Numbered from the stretch's first letter, positions 52,202 to 61,465 are shown. The stretch: 64,000 nt of DNA from Clostridiaceae bacterium Marseille-Q4149 (GCA_018228685.1 CP073691.1:1240001-1304000); one strand, 5' to 3'. The notes: generated from the letters alone by a model not told the origin. Program-made: numbers and translations.

Positions 52202-52229
52202 TTGACTTTTGCCATATATCCTTTATAAT
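52202..52229 (+). promoter_or_regulatory. Promoter of the second PRTase gene
   Basis: TTGACT (52202-52207), 16 bases, TATAAT (52224-52229), followed by AGAGTC as in the xpt promoter. A leader of about 100 bases with a GCCGCA/TGCGGC hairpin precedes the gene. No known riboswitch recognised. Confidence 0.6.
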
Positions 52230-52337
52230 AGAGTCGATAGGACACCCGTCTTTTTCGCCGGAAAAGGCGGGTTGTTCGCTGAAAAACGACAGCCGCAGCG
52301 TTTCATTTTTTCCTTGCGGCAGAATGGAGATTTTGTT

Positions 52338-52898
52338 ATGTCCACTTATTCCATGACCGTGGCCGGGCTTCAGCGGGAGCTGCCCATCTGCAAGGTCACA
52401 GACGATCTGTATATCGGCGCATTCATCTGTTTCGGCGACGCGGAGCTGACCGAGGCCTGCGGCCGGGAGCTGCTGAAGCTGCTGGAGCCTGGCAGCTATG
52501 ACTACCTGTTCACCGCAGAGGCCAAGAGCATCCCCCTGATCCACGAAATGGCCCGCCAGTCCGGGGCCAAGAAGTACTTCATCGCTCGGAAGGGTCCCAA
52601 GGCCTATATGCCCGACCCCATCCATGTGGAGGATCAGTCCATCACCACCGCCGGCACCCAGAAGCTGTATCTGGGCCGGGATGACGCGGACCTGATCCGG
52701 GGCAAGCGCATCGTCCTGATGGACGACGTGATCTCCACCGGCGGCAGCCTGAAGGCCATGGAGGACCTGGTGGCCCTGGCCGGCGGCACCGTGGTGGCAC
52801 GCATCGCTGTTCTGGCCGAGGGCGACGCCGCCAAGCGCCATGACATCAGGTTCCTGGCTCCCCTGCCCCTGTTCAATCCGGACGGTTCCGTGAAATAA
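52338..52898 (+). CDS. Phosphoribosyltransferase family protein (adenine PRTase-like)
   Basis: 186 residues from ATG 52338 (GGAGA upstream). It has LFTAEAKSIPLIHEMARQSG and the PRPP motif RIVLMDDVISTGGSL (about 128-142), the type I PRTase pattern closest to Apt. The PRPP motif is near-perfect, so it should be active or PRPP-responsive. The base specificity is uncertain. Monocistronic, ending at a terminator. Confidence 0.78.
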   Translation: MSTYSMTVAGLQRELPICKVTDDLYIGAFICFGDAELTEACGRELLKLLEPGSYDYLFTAEAKSIPLIHEMARQSGAKKYFIARKGPKAYMPDPIHVEDQSITTAGTQKLYLGRDDADLIRGKRIVLMDDVISTGGSLKAMEDLVALAGGTVVARIAVLAEGDAAKRHDIRFLAPLPLFNPDGSVK

Positions 52899-52913
52899 GA
52901 CATCTGCTTCCAA

Positions 52914-52947
52914 AAAAGGCAGCCGATCCTGCGATCGGCTGCCTTTT
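52914..52947. terminator. Convergent terminator between PRTase gene and yebC
   Basis: AAAAGGCAGCCGAT/ATCGGCTGCCTTTT stem-loop with a six-base loop, T-runs on both strands. Confidence 0.85.
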
Positions 52948-52963
52948 GTTACTCTTTTTCGGC

Positions 52964-53698
52964 TCAGTCCTGCTGCCAGTTGTGCCACACGTTCTGGACG
53001 TCCTCGTTGTCCTCCAGCATATCAATGAGCTTGTTCATGCTCTTGACGTCGTCCTCGCCGGTCATGGTGACGTAGTTCTGGGGCACCATCTCGATCTCGG
53101 CGCTTTCAAAGGTGTAGCCCTTGTCCTCCAGGGCCTTGACCACGTCGTTGAAGCTGTCGGGATCGGTGGTAATCTCGAACACGGGGCCGTCGGGGGAGAA
53201 ATCCTCGGCGCCGGCGTCCAGCGCGTCCATCATGACGGTGTCCTCGTCCAGCTCGCCGTCCTCGTTGTCGATGACGATAACGCCCTTGCGGTCGAAGGAC
53301 CAGGACACGCAGCCCTGGGCGCCCATGCCCTTGCCGTACTTATCGAAATAGTGCCGGATCTCGGGGGCGGTGCGCTGGCGGTTGTCGGTCAGGGCCTCCA
53401 CGATAACGGCCACGCCGCAGGGGCCGTAGCCCTCGTAGGTGACGGACTCGTAGTTATCGGTGTTGCCGGAGCCCAGTGCCTTGTCGATGGTGCGCTTGAT
53501 GTTGTCGTTGGGCATGTTGGCCGCCTTGGCCTTGGCCACCACGGTGGCCAGACGGGAGTTATTGGCGGGGTCACCGCTGCCGCCCTGCTTGACGGCCACG
53601 ATGATCTCCTTGGCGATCTTGGTGAAGGTGGCGGAGCGCTTGGCATCGGCCGCGCCCTTGGTTTTCTGAATATTGTGCCACTTGGAATGTCCGGACAT
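52964..53698 (-). CDS. yebC: YebC/PmpR family protein
   Basis: 244 residues. Begins MSGHSKWHNIQKTKGAADAKR and contains NDNIKRTIDKALGSG and YEGYGPCGVAVIVEALTDNRQRT, the invariant YebC core. Members act as DNA-binding regulators or translation factors that help ribosomes through proline-rich or stalled sequences. Four bases after the nif3-like gene. Confidence 0.95.
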   Translation of the reverse strand: MSGHSKWHNIQKTKGAADAKRSATFTKIAKEIIVAVKQGGSGDPANNSRLATVVAKAKAANMPNDNIKRTIDKALGSGNTDNYESVTYEGYGPCGVAVIVEALTDNRQRTAPEIRHYFDKYGKGMGAQGCVSWSFDRKGVIVIDNEDGELDEDTVMMDALDAGAEDFSPDGPVFEITTDPDSFNDVVKALEDKGYTFESAEIEMVPQNYVTMTGEDDVKSMNKLIDMLEDNEDVQNVWHNWQQD

Positions 53699-53702
53699 GT
53701 GA

Positions 53703-54494
53703 TTACTCTCCTTCGGTCATGTAGTATTGCACGGCGTCGTGATGGACCGCCGATTTTGAGACGCGGATATCGGGAAACGCTTTTTGCAGGCGGCGCACTA
53801 CCTCGGCGCACACCACGTCCTCCGTGGGGAAGTGCCCCGCGTCGATGAGGTTGAGGCCCTGGGTGTCCAAAAAGTCGTTATACCGCAGGTCGCTGGTGAC
53901 AAAGGTATCGCACCCCTGGGCCAGCGCCTGGGGGATATATTCGCCGCAGGCTCCGCCGCCCACGGCCACCCGGCGCACGGGCCGTCCGCCGCTGCGGTAT
54001 CGCAGGCCCCTGCAACCTAATGATTTTACCACATCATGCAGGAACTGTTCAAGGGGTTTTTCGCAAGAAAGTGTGCCGATGCGGCCAATTTTTTGTTCAT
54101 TCAGCGGAATCGTGTCCGTCAGCCCCAGGGCCTTGGCCAGCTGATCGTTGACGCCGCCCTCCGCCGCGTCCAGATTGGTGTGCATACAGATGGCGGACAG
54201 GTCATGGCGCACCAGGTACGTCAGAAGCCCCCCCAGACGGGTGTCATCCCGGAGAGTCTGCATCTCCTGCTCATGCCAGCGGACGTTCATCACCGGGTGA
54301 TGTGCCACGATCAGGTCCGCCCCCTGCTCTGCTGCCTCCGCCGCCACGGCGGGGGTTACGTCCAGGGCTGCCAGCACCCGGTGAACCTCCCGGTCCCCCC
54401 GGCCCACCAGCAGGCCCACATTGTCCCAGCTCTCCGCCGTTTCCCGGGGAGCCCAGGCATACAGAAAGGTTTCGATGTCCCGTACCGTGGTCAT
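53703..54494 (-). CDS. Nif3-like dinuclear metal centre protein
   Basis: 263 residues. Motifs ESWDNVGLLVG (about 19-29), LIVAHHPVM (about 60-68), CMHTNLDAAEGGVNDQLA and GHFPTEDVV carry the metal-binding His, Asp and Glu residues of the NIF3/DUF34 family. Cytosolic hexamer; proposed GTP cyclohydrolase I-like or metallochaperone role. Its ATG overlaps the trmK stop by four bases, the usual trmK-nif3 pair of Firmicutes. Confidence 0.92.
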   Translation of the reverse strand: MTTVRDIETFLYAWAPRETAESWDNVGLLVGRGDREVHRVLAALDVTPAVAAEAAEQGADLIVAHHPVMNVRWHEQEMQTLRDDTRLGGLLTYLVRHDLSAICMHTNLDAAEGGVNDQLAKALGLTDTIPLNEQKIGRIGTLSCEKPLEQFLHDVVKSLGCRGLRYRSGGRPVRRVAVGGGACGEYIPQALAQGCDTFVTSDLRYNDFLDTQGLNLIDAGHFPTEDVVCAEVVRRLQKAFPDIRVSKSAVHHDAVQYYMTEGE

Positions 54495-55171
54495 TTCAGC
54501 GCCTCCTTCTTCTTTTCCAGGGCGGCGATCAGCTGCGGCAGGGTCCCGCAGTCCTCCCCTTCCCTGCTGTGCCGCAGGCCGTCCAGCTGGCGGCGCAGAC
54601 GGTGCAGCTGTGCGTCCAGATAATCGCCGTACAGCGGGTCCCCCTCCAGATGCAGGCCACCGTACAGCCGGACCTCATCCGGGGTAAAGGGCTCCCCTGC
54701 CGTCATTTGCAGCACCACATAGAGCTTGCCCTTGTCCCACACCAGCCGCTCGTCCCGGCAGACATAGCCGTTTTCCGAAATCCAGCGGCGCAGCAGCTCC
54801 ACCTTGGTCTGGGGCTGGAGCAGCAGGGTGCAGCCGGAGTCCCGGGGCCAGGGGCTGTCGGTCAGGATATGGATGATGGTCTCGCCGCCCATACCGGCCA
54901 TGACCACCGTGTCCGCCTCATGGGGGGCAATGCCCCGCAGACCGTCGCACAGGCGCAGGTCCAGGGCCGCGCCGTATTCCTCCGCCGTGCGGCGGGCGTG
55001 GGCCAGAGGCTCGGGGCCGATGTCCGCCGCGATGGCGGAGGCAATACGCCCCTGCTGCATGAGCCACACCGGAAGATAGCCGTGGTCCGTGCCGATATCC
55101 GCCAGTCTGGCCCCCTGGGGGACCATATCCGCCAGCAGGCGCAGCCGGGGCTGCAATTGTAAGTGTTTCAT
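54491..55171 (-). CDS. trmK: tRNA (adenine22-N1)-methyltransferase
   Basis: 226 residues from ATG 55171 after CAGGAGA; a short upstream extension has no ribosome site. SAM-binding ARLADIGTDHGYLPVWLM (about 21-38) and TVVMAGMGGE (about 87-96) are TrmK hallmarks. It methylates A22 in tRNA. Overlaps the nif3-like gene downstream. Confidence 0.92.
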   Translation of the reverse strand: MKHLQLQPRLRLLADMVPQGARLADIGTDHGYLPVWLMQQGRIASAIAADIGPEPLAHARRTAEEYGAALDLRLCDGLRGIAPHEADTVVMAGMGGETIIHILTDSPWPRDSGCTLLLQPQTKVELLRRWISENGYVCRDERLVWDKGKLYVVLQMTAGEPFTPDEVRLYGGLHLEGDPLYGDYLDAQLHRLRRQLDGLRHSREGEDCGTLPQLIAALEKKKEALK

Positions 55172-55193
55172 AGGTTCTCCTGATAACACAGAT

Positions 55194-55223
55194 AAACGCA
55201 TACGGACGGGCCGTATGCGTTCC
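55194..55223 (-). terminator. Terminator after the DUF1858 gene
   Basis: AACGCATACGG/CCGTATGCGTT stem with a short loop; on the reverse strand a TTTAT tail follows. Confidence 0.65.
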
Positions 55224-55239
55224 TGTTTGCATATGACGG

Positions 55240-55449
55240 TTACTGGGCGCTCTTGTTGGCCTCCTCGTTGACCAGGGCCAGCAGCTTGTCCACGTCGATG
55301 CCGTGAACGGCGCAGGCCTCCTCCACGGTCTCGCCGCGGGAGGAGGGGCAGCCCAGGCAGTGCATGCCGATGGACAGGAAGATGGGAGCGGTCTGGGGCG
55401 CGACATCCAGGATATCACCGATGATGGTGTCCTTGGTGATCTCGATCAT
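55240..55449 (-). CDS. DUF1858 redox-disulfide domain protein
   Basis: 69 residues. ITKDTIIGDILDVAPQTAPIFLSIGMHCLGCPSS carries a CxxC pair (CLGC) in the position of the hybrid-cluster-protein-associated redox disulfide domain (DUF1858). Probably a small cytosolic redox or metal-handling protein. Divergent from the WYL regulator gene. Confidence 0.88.
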   Translation of the reverse strand: MIEITKDTIIGDILDVAPQTAPIFLSIGMHCLGCPSSRGETVEEACAVHGIDVDKLLALVNEEANKSAQ

Positions 55450-55602
55450 AGTAAAATACCTCCGTTGTTGAATTTACTGCCCATAGTATACCCCAACCGT
55501 GCCGCCGTTTCAACAAAAACTTTCACAAATTCCGAAAATTACCTGTTCAGCGGCGGGCGCAGCTGGTATACTGTTGTCAAAACCGGAAAGGAAGGCGGAA
55601 CC

Positions 55603-56574
55603 ATGGGGGACAAGAAGCTGAAGCTGCTGTATCTGGCAAAATACCTGGAGGAGGAGACGGACCAGGAGCACCCGGCGGGGATGCCGGAGCTTCTGGCCTA
55701 TCTGACCGCCAACGGGATCTCCGCCGAGCGCAAGAGCGTCTATGACGACCTGCGGCTGCTGGAGTCCTTCGGCATGGACATAGAGACCGTCAAGGGGCGG
55801 CAGTTCGGCTATTACCTGGGGGAGCGGACCTTCCAGTTGCCGGAGGTAAAGCTGCTGGTGGATGCCGTTCAGGCGGCCCCCTTCCTGACGCAGAAAAAGA
55901 GCATGGAGCTCATCGGCAAGCTGGAGCAGCTCACCAGCCGCCCCATGGCCCGGCAGCTGCGGCGGCAGGTGTACGTCCTGGGCCGACCCCGGACCACCAA
56001 CGAGACCCTGTACTACGCCGTGGACGGCATCCACACCGCCATCAGCCGGGACCGGCAGGTGTCCTTCCGTTACTTCGACTGGACGGCGGAGGGGCAGCGG
56101 GCCTTCCGCCGGGAGGGGGCTGCCTACGTCACGGACCCGGTGGCCCTGTGCGTGGACCGGTACTATTACCTGGTGGCCTACGACGCCCTGCGGCAGGACT
56201 ACCGCCACTACCGGGTGGACCGGATGGCGGACCTGACGGTGCTGGACTCGCCCCGCTCTCCCCTGCCCCGGGACTTTGACCTGGGCCGGTATGTCCGGAA
56301 AATCTTCGATATGTACGGCGGGGCCTCCGTCACCGTCCGGCTGCGGCTGCACCGGTCGCTGATCAACCCCGCCATGGACCGCTTCGGCTCCGACGCCCAC
56401 ATCCGGCCGGACGGGCCGGACCATGTGTCCCTCACCGCCCCGGTGGAGGCCGGCCCCACCTTCTATGGCTGGCTGTTCCAGTTCGGGGACAAGGCGGAGC
56501 TTCTCTCCCCCGCCGACGTCCGCCGGGACTTTGCGGACTACTGCCGCCGGGTACTGGCACGGTATGATGCATGA
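55603..56574 (+). CDS. WYL-domain transcriptional regulator
   Basis: 323 residues from ATG 55603 after AAAGGAAGG. The N-terminal winged helix (residues about 5-70, AYLTANGISAERKSVYDDLRLLESFGMDIE) is followed by a helical link and the WYL domain (about 140-220: VSFRYFDWTAEGQ, VALCVDRYYYLVAYDAL, YRVDRM) and the WCX extension. Such proteins sense a nucleic-acid-like or other ligand; the target is not evident. Monocistronic. Confidence 0.9.
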   Translation: MGDKKLKLLYLAKYLEEETDQEHPAGMPELLAYLTANGISAERKSVYDDLRLLESFGMDIETVKGRQFGYYLGERTFQLPEVKLLVDAVQAAPFLTQKKSMELIGKLEQLTSRPMARQLRRQVYVLGRPRTTNETLYYAVDGIHTAISRDRQVSFRYFDWTAEGQRAFRREGAAYVTDPVALCVDRYYYLVAYDALRQDYRHYRVDRMADLTVLDSPRSPLPRDFDLGRYVRKIFDMYGGASVTVRLRLHRSLINPAMDRFGSDAHIRPDGPDHVSLTAPVEAGPTFYGWLFQFGDKAELLSPADVRRDFADYCRRVLARYDA

Positions 56575-56597
56575 AACACTGGATCACCTTATAATAA

Positions 56598-56637
56598 CCC
56601 AGGGGGCGCTGCTATGCAGCGCCCCCTGGGCCTTATT
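56598..56637 (+). terminator. Terminator after the WYL gene
   Basis: CCCAGGGGGCGCTG/CAGCGCCCCCTGGG stem with a CTATG loop and the tail CCTTATT. Confidence 0.75.
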
Positions 56638-56652
56638 GGTTCACAAAGAAAA

Positions 56653-56947
56653 CCACCGGCTCTGCCGGTGGGAAAAAATAGCCTATGGCGAGGGGAAGAG
56701 TAGACAAGAAAAAGTCTCCGAGTTAAAGTAAGGCAAAGGTTTGCCGGCCAAGACTTACAAAAACAAGGAGACTAATTCATGACAAGTAATAAAACCAACG
56801 ACAAGCAAAAGCTTGCCTGTGATGGTGATGGCCTGTTTACGGGCGGTAGGGCAGAGAATGCGAACGAAGAAAAATTCGTGCCCCTTGAGGGGCTTGCCAG
56901 TAATAGGCCCTTATAGGGCCAGATCAAACCTCCGGCTTAGCCGGAGG
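56653..56947 (+). mobile_element. Palindrome-ended mini-element (IS200/IS605-like, non-autonomous)
   Basis: The 295-base unit has matching 19-base subterminal hairpins: CCACCGGC-TCT-GCCGGTGG (56653-56671) and CCTCCGGC-TTA-GCCGGAGG (56929-56947). Such foldback ends are typical of single-strand transposing IS200/IS605 elements and their passengers. Inside is a 45-codon frame (56779-56916, AAGGAG before it) beginning MTSNKTNDKQKLACDGDG. No transposase is present. The right hairpin also serves as a terminator for ygfK on the other strand. Confidence 0.5.
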
Positions 56948-56971
56948 TTTTGATTATTATGGGTAAATGAA

Positions 56972-59923
56972 TCAGGCGAACAGATAGCCGTACTGATCCC
57001 GGATGGTGAGGATGAAGGTCTCCAGTTCCCGGGGCAGGTCGTTGGCCTCGTCCAGGTTATACTCCTGGGGCGCACCGGCCAGCCGCACCCGGACCTTGCC
57101 GTCCTCCAGGAACAGGACGCCGGCGTTGTGGGAGTCCTCCATATCCTCGGCGGTCTGGAACAGAGTGAACTTATCGTGGCAGGGCTCGGAGGCATAGGGG
57201 CAGAACTGGGTGCAGTTGCCGCACTCGTTGCACATCTTGTCCACGTGGAGGATCTGGTGGCTGCCGTCGGCCATGGCGATGGCCACGTTTGCACGGTTGG
57301 GGCAGGAATCCACGCAGTTTTCGCACACGGTGGAGCACTGAAGGCAGCGGCTGCCCTCCTGGCACACGCAGCCGCTCATGTTCAGGATGCCCTTCTTGGC
57401 CTGAGCGTCGGTCTTGGTGATATAGGCCTGCTGGGGAATGTCATAGGCGTAGGCCTGACCGATGACCTCCTGGGCGAAGCGGGCGGCGTCGGCAATGCCC
57501 TCCACCACGGTGGCGGGGCCGCGAGTGGCGTCACCGGCGGCATACACGCCGGGCAGGTTGGTCTGGAAGGCGGGGCGGCCCTTCTTGTCCACCTCGATGC
57601 CGTTGGCGGCCATCAGGGCGCTGTCCACCTGCTCGCCCACGGCGGAGATCACCAGGTCGCAGGGGATGTCGAAGAACTCGCCGCTGCCCACGGGGCTGCG
57701 GCGGCCGGAGGCGTCGGCCTCGCCCAGCACCATCTTCTCGCAGGTCAGCACGCCGTCGGCCTGCTTCACGGGGGCAGCCAGCTCGGCGAAGGTCACGCCG
57801 TCCTGGAGGGCCAGGGCCAGCTCGTGCTCGTCGGCGGGCATGTACTTGCGGGTCCGGCGGTATACCAGAGTTACCTGCTTGGCACCGGACCGCTTGGCCA
57901 GACGGGCGGCATCCATGGCGGTGTTGCCGCCGCCGACGACGGCAATGCTGCCGCCCACGGCGATGTTGCCGGCCTTGACGCCTTTCATCCACTGGATGGC
58001 CCCGGCCACATCACCGGCGATCTCCAGCTTGCCGGGCTTCCAGGCGCCCACGGCGAACAGGATATGGGTGTAGCCCATGGCCTTCAGCTCGGTGACGGAG
58101 GGGGCAGGCGCGCCGCAGCGGACGTCCACGCCGTACTTCTCCATCAGGGCGATGTCCTTCTCGATGGTCTCGTTGGCGATGCGGAAGGAGGGGATCACGT
58201 GCCGGGGCACGCCGCCCAGGCAGCTCTCCCGCTCGAAAATGGTGGTCTCGATACCGGCCCGGGCCAGGAAATAGGCCGCGGCGATGCCGGTGGGGCCGCC
58301 GCCGATGATGGCGGCCTTCTTGCCGGAGACCTTCTCGGTGGGCCGGATGGAGGCCATCAGGGCGTTGTAGCCCTTTTCGGCGGCCAGCAGCTTGGTATCC
58401 CGGATGCGGACGGACTCGTCATAGAAGTTCCGGGAGCACTTGGTCTGACACCGGTGGGCGCAGATGGTGCCGGTCAGGAAGGGCAGGGGGTTCTTCTCGG
58501 TGATGAGCTTCAGGGCCGGGGCATACAGGCCCTTGCGGCACAGCTCCATATACTCGGGGATATCCTGGTGGATAGGGCAGCCGCCCTGGCAGGGAGCGGT
58601 GAAGCAGTCCATCCAGGGCACCTGCTTGTCGCTCTTGCGGCTGGGCAGGGGCTTGATGGGCTTGACGTGGTGAACATCGGTGTGACTGGCGGCGGACAGC
58701 TGGCAGATGGCCTGGGTGTCCGTGCCGGAGAAGGGACGGTATGCCATGGGCTCCACCTTCTCCACCATCTGGTGCAGGCGGTTGTATCCGCCGGGCTTGA
58801 GGATGGTGGTGGCCACGGTGATGGGCCAGATCCCGGCGGCAAACAGCTTGTCGCAGTTGAAATACTCCGCGCCGCCGGCGAAGGAGATGCGCATCTTACC
58901 CTTGAACTGGCGGGAAATGCGGTGGCACATCTCGATGGTCAGGGGGAACAGGCTGCGGCCGGACATATACATCTCGTTGTTGGGCAGCTCGCCACGGGTG
59001 GTGTCCACCGGGAAGGTGTTGGACAGCTTCAGGCCAAACTCCAGGCCGCAGCTGTCGGCCAGGGCCTGCAGGCGCTCAAACATGGGCACGGCGTCGGCCC
59101 ACTGCAGATCCTCGTTGAAATGGTGCTCATCGAAGACGATGTAGTCATAGCCCATGGAGTCCAGGGTGCGGCGGGCGGTCTGGTAGCCCAGGATGGTGGG
59201 GTTGCACTTGACGAAGGTGTGCAGGTGCTTTTCGGAGATCAGGTAGCTGGCGATGCGCTCGATCTCATCGGGGGGACAGCCGTGGAGGGTGGACACGGTG
59301 ACGCTGCGGGACACCCGGGGGGAGATGGCGTCGATGAAGGCGGTCTCCTGGGGGAACAGCTCCTTGAGCACCTCCTTGCACTCGCCGAAGATGGCGGTGC
59401 GGCTGGCGTCCATCATACCGTCGATATAGGTGTTGACCTTCTCGCCCTTGATGCCCTCCAGGTCATAGCCCACAGACATATTGAACACGAAGCCGTCGGG
59501 GTCGCCGAAGCCGTAGACCTTGCTGAGGACCTTCAGAGCGCACCAGGCCTTGATATACTCGTCCATGGCCTGGGGCACGGTCAGCTCCGTGGACCACTCC
59601 TGGTTATAGCCCTCGTCGTTGGCCAGGATGCAGGGGCGGGGCACACAGGCGGCCAGATCAGCGCCGTCCATCTTCTGAACGGTCTTTACCTCGAAGAACC
59701 GGGCGCCGGCCGCATAGGCGGCGATGATGTTCTGGGCCAGCTGGCCGTTGGGACCGGCGGCGGGGCCGAAGGGGGTCTCGATGCGCTCGCCGAAGATGGG
59801 CAGGCTCTTGCCGGTGGCGTGGTACTGCTTATGCACGCCGAACACGTCGCCGCAGCCGGCGTACTCGGTGATTACCCAATTCATCAGAGATTTGAAGGGA
59901 ATGGGATACATTTTCTCGGACAT
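56972..59923 (-). CDS. ygfK: Putative selenate reductase subunit YgfK
   Basis: 983 residues. The N-terminal third is a dihydroorotate-dehydrogenase-like barrel (PFGPAAGPNGQLAQNIIAAY, STLHGCPPDEIERI). A glutamate-synthase-type Fe-S segment follows (CQGGCPIHQDIPEYM, CAHRCQTKCSRNF), then FAD domain KKAAIIGGGPTGIAAAYFLARAG and NAD(P) domain SIAVVGGGNTAMDAARLA. The C-terminus has ferredoxin clusters (CSTVCENCVDSCPNRANV, CNECGNCTQFCPYASEPC). It is thought to feed electrons in selenium-dependent hydroxylase metabolism. Follows ssnA by 38 bases. Confidence 0.93.
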   Translation of the reverse strand: MSEKMYPIPFKSLMNWVITEYAGCGDVFGVHKQYHATGKSLPIFGERIETPFGPAAGPNGQLAQNIIAAYAAGARFFEVKTVQKMDGADLAACVPRPCILANDEGYNQEWSTELTVPQAMDEYIKAWCALKVLSKVYGFGDPDGFVFNMSVGYDLEGIKGEKVNTYIDGMMDASRTAIFGECKEVLKELFPQETAFIDAISPRVSRSVTVSTLHGCPPDEIERIASYLISEKHLHTFVKCNPTILGYQTARRTLDSMGYDYIVFDEHHFNEDLQWADAVPMFERLQALADSCGLEFGLKLSNTFPVDTTRGELPNNEMYMSGRSLFPLTIEMCHRISRQFKGKMRISFAGGAEYFNCDKLFAAGIWPITVATTILKPGGYNRLHQMVEKVEPMAYRPFSGTDTQAICQLSAASHTDVHHVKPIKPLPSRKSDKQVPWMDCFTAPCQGGCPIHQDIPEYMELCRKGLYAPALKLITEKNPLPFLTGTICAHRCQTKCSRNFYDESVRIRDTKLLAAEKGYNALMASIRPTEKVSGKKAAIIGGGPTGIAAAYFLARAGIETTIFERESCLGGVPRHVIPSFRIANETIEKDIALMEKYGVDVRCGAPAPSVTELKAMGYTHILFAVGAWKPGKLEIAGDVAGAIQWMKGVKAGNIAVGGSIAVVGGGNTAMDAARLAKRSGAKQVTLVYRRTRKYMPADEHELALALQDGVTFAELAAPVKQADGVLTCEKMVLGEADASGRRSPVGSGEFFDIPCDLVISAVGEQVDSALMAANGIEVDKKGRPAFQTNLPGVYAAGDATRGPATVVEGIADAARFAQEVIGQAYAYDIPQQAYITKTDAQAKKGILNMSGCVCQEGSRCLQCSTVCENCVDSCPNRANVAIAMADGSHQILHVDKMCNECGNCTQFCPYASEPCHDKFTLFQTAEDMEDSHNAGVLFLEDGKVRVRLAGAPQEYNLDEANDLPRELETFILTIRDQYGYLFA

Positions 59924-59961
59924 GGGGGTTCCTCCTTTTTGAATCGTAAAAAATCAGCGCA

Positions 59962-61305
59962 TCAATACACCCGGTTGTTCAGGCTGCCCCAGAGCTTCTT
60001 GGCGGCCTCCAGGATATGAGCGTTTTCGGCCTCCTCGTCGATGCCCACCAGCTGGCGGTCCTGCATCAGGAGCTTGCCGCCTGCGATGGTGGTCTGGCAC
60101 TGGCGGCCGGTCATGCCGAAGATCATGTGGCCGTCGATGTTCTCGTCGGAGAAGGGGGTGAAGGGCTTATAGTCCATGACGATGATGTCCGCGGCGGCGC
60201 CGGCCTTCAGCACGCCCAGCTGCACCGAGAAGTACTTTTCGCCGATCTTGGCGTTGTTGCGGAACAGCATGTCCGTGACCTCGCACCAGCCCACGTTGGG
60301 CAGGCAGTTCTGGCTGCGCTGGGAGCACAGGGCCACCTTCAGGGACTCCAGCATATCGTTGGTATAGGCGTCGGTGCCCATGCCCAGCAGGATGCCCCGC
60401 TTGTGCAGCTGGAGCACCGGGCAGATGCCGATGGCGTTGCCCATGTTGCTCTCGGGGTTGTTGACCACCATGGTGCCGGTCTCCTTGATGATGTCCATCT
60501 CGGCGGTGTTCACATGGATGCAGTGGCCCAGAATGGTCTTGGGGCCCAGGATGCCGTGGTCCTGGAGCCGCTGCACCGGACGGCGGCCATAGTTTTGCAG
60601 GGAGTCGTACACGTCGTTCATGCCCTCGGACACATGGATGTGGTAGCCGGTGCGGCCATTGTTGGCGGCCACCATGCGGTCGAAGGTCTTGTCGCTGATG
60701 GTGAACAGAGCGTGTCCGCCGAACATGGCGGCCAGCATGGGATCCTGGTTCTTCTGGCACTCGGTGATGAAGTCGGCGTTTTCCTGGATGGCCTGGAGGC
60801 ACTTCTCCTCGCCGTCCCGGTCGGAGACCTCATAGCACAGGCAGGAGCGGATGCCGAACCTCTTGGCGGACTCGGCAATGGTGTGCAGGGAGCCGGGGAT
60901 CTCGGCATAGGAAGCGTGGTGATCAAAGATGGTGGTAACGCCCTGCTTGATGCAGTCGATGTACAGGGCGTCGGCGCTGGCCCGGGTCCCCTCCAGGGTC
61001 AGCTTCCGGTCGATGGCCCACCAGGTGCCGTCCAGCACCTCATAGAAATTGGTGGGGTTGTTGCCCACAATGGACAGGCCCCGGGCCAGGGCGGAATAGA
61101 TGTGGGTATGGGCGTTGATGAAGGCGGGCATGATGACGCCGCCCTTGGCGTCGATGATGTGGGCCTGGGGATACTTGGCCCGCAGGGCGCTCTCCTGGCC
61201 CACCTCGGTGATGGTGGCGCCCTCATAGGCCACGGCCCCGTGCTCATAATAGCCCTTGCCGCCCTCGTCCCGGGTGATGAGTCTTCCGTTGATGACCAGA
61301 TTCAT
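59962..61305 (-). CDS. ssnA: Putative aminohydrolase SsnA
   Basis: 447 residues from ATG 61305 after AAAGGAGG; an upstream extension overlaps the leader terminator and is not a start. Amidohydrolase metal sites: NAHTHIYSALARGL (about 58-71), LGHCIHVN, GMGTDAYTNDM. It belongs to the guanine deaminase/chlorohydrolase branch and is a regular companion of ygfK in purine-related selenium hydroxylase loci. Expression is probably set by the structured leader upstream. Confidence 0.92.
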   Translation of the reverse strand: MNLVINGRLITRDEGGKGYYEHGAVAYEGATITEVGQESALRAKYPQAHIIDAKGGVIMPAFINAHTHIYSALARGLSIVGNNPTNFYEVLDGTWWAIDRKLTLEGTRASADALYIDCIKQGVTTIFDHHASYAEIPGSLHTIAESAKRFGIRSCLCYEVSDRDGEEKCLQAIQENADFITECQKNQDPMLAAMFGGHALFTISDKTFDRMVAANNGRTGYHIHVSEGMNDVYDSLQNYGRRPVQRLQDHGILGPKTILGHCIHVNTAEMDIIKETGTMVVNNPESNMGNAIGICPVLQLHKRGILLGMGTDAYTNDMLESLKVALCSQRSQNCLPNVGWCEVTDMLFRNNAKIGEKYFSVQLGVLKAGAAADIIVMDYKPFTPFSDENIDGHMIFGMTGRQCQTTIAGGKLLMQDRQLVGIDEEAENAHILEAAKKLWGSLNNRVY

Positions 61306-61344
61306 GTGTGTTCCTCCTTTTGAATTGTTCCAATGCTTCCGGGT

Positions 61345-61384
61345 AAAGAAAAATGTTTCAAACCTCCGGATGGAGATCTGAAAC
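61345..61384 (-). terminator. Leader terminator upstream of ssnA
   Basis: On the reverse strand GTTTCAGATCTCC and GGAGGTTTGAAAC pair around an ATCC loop (61384-61355) and are followed by ATTTTTCTTT (61354-61345). This is an intrinsic terminator about 40 bases before the ssnA start, inside its 5' leader. Confidence 0.75.
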
Positions 61385-61462
61385 ACTCAAGCAACAGCCG
61401 AGTGATAGTTGCAGCCCGTGCGCGAGGCACTTCCTTACAGCTACCAATCTTGGATTGTTGCC
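61385..61462 (-). ncRNA. Candidate riboswitch (unclassified) in the ssnA-ygfK leader
   Basis: Between promoter and terminator the leader can close a stem GGCAACA/TGTTGCC-like (61462-61456 with 61397-61391). Inside are AATC-CAA-GATT and GTGC-CTCGC-GCAC hairpins. The 3' strand lies within an alternative CACTC...GAGTG stem (61404-61384) that abuts the terminator. Nested, mutually exclusive folds before an intrinsic terminator are typical of riboswitches. I cannot match it to a known class. Confidence 0.5.
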
Positions 61463-61465
61463 TAT

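Noticed and set aside
57128..60019. A 963-codon open frame on the forward strand opposite ygfK
   Set aside because: It is exact antisense of a gene with clear YgfK domains; its Gly/His/Leu/Val-rich translation is typical of high-GC antisense frames and it has no family motif.
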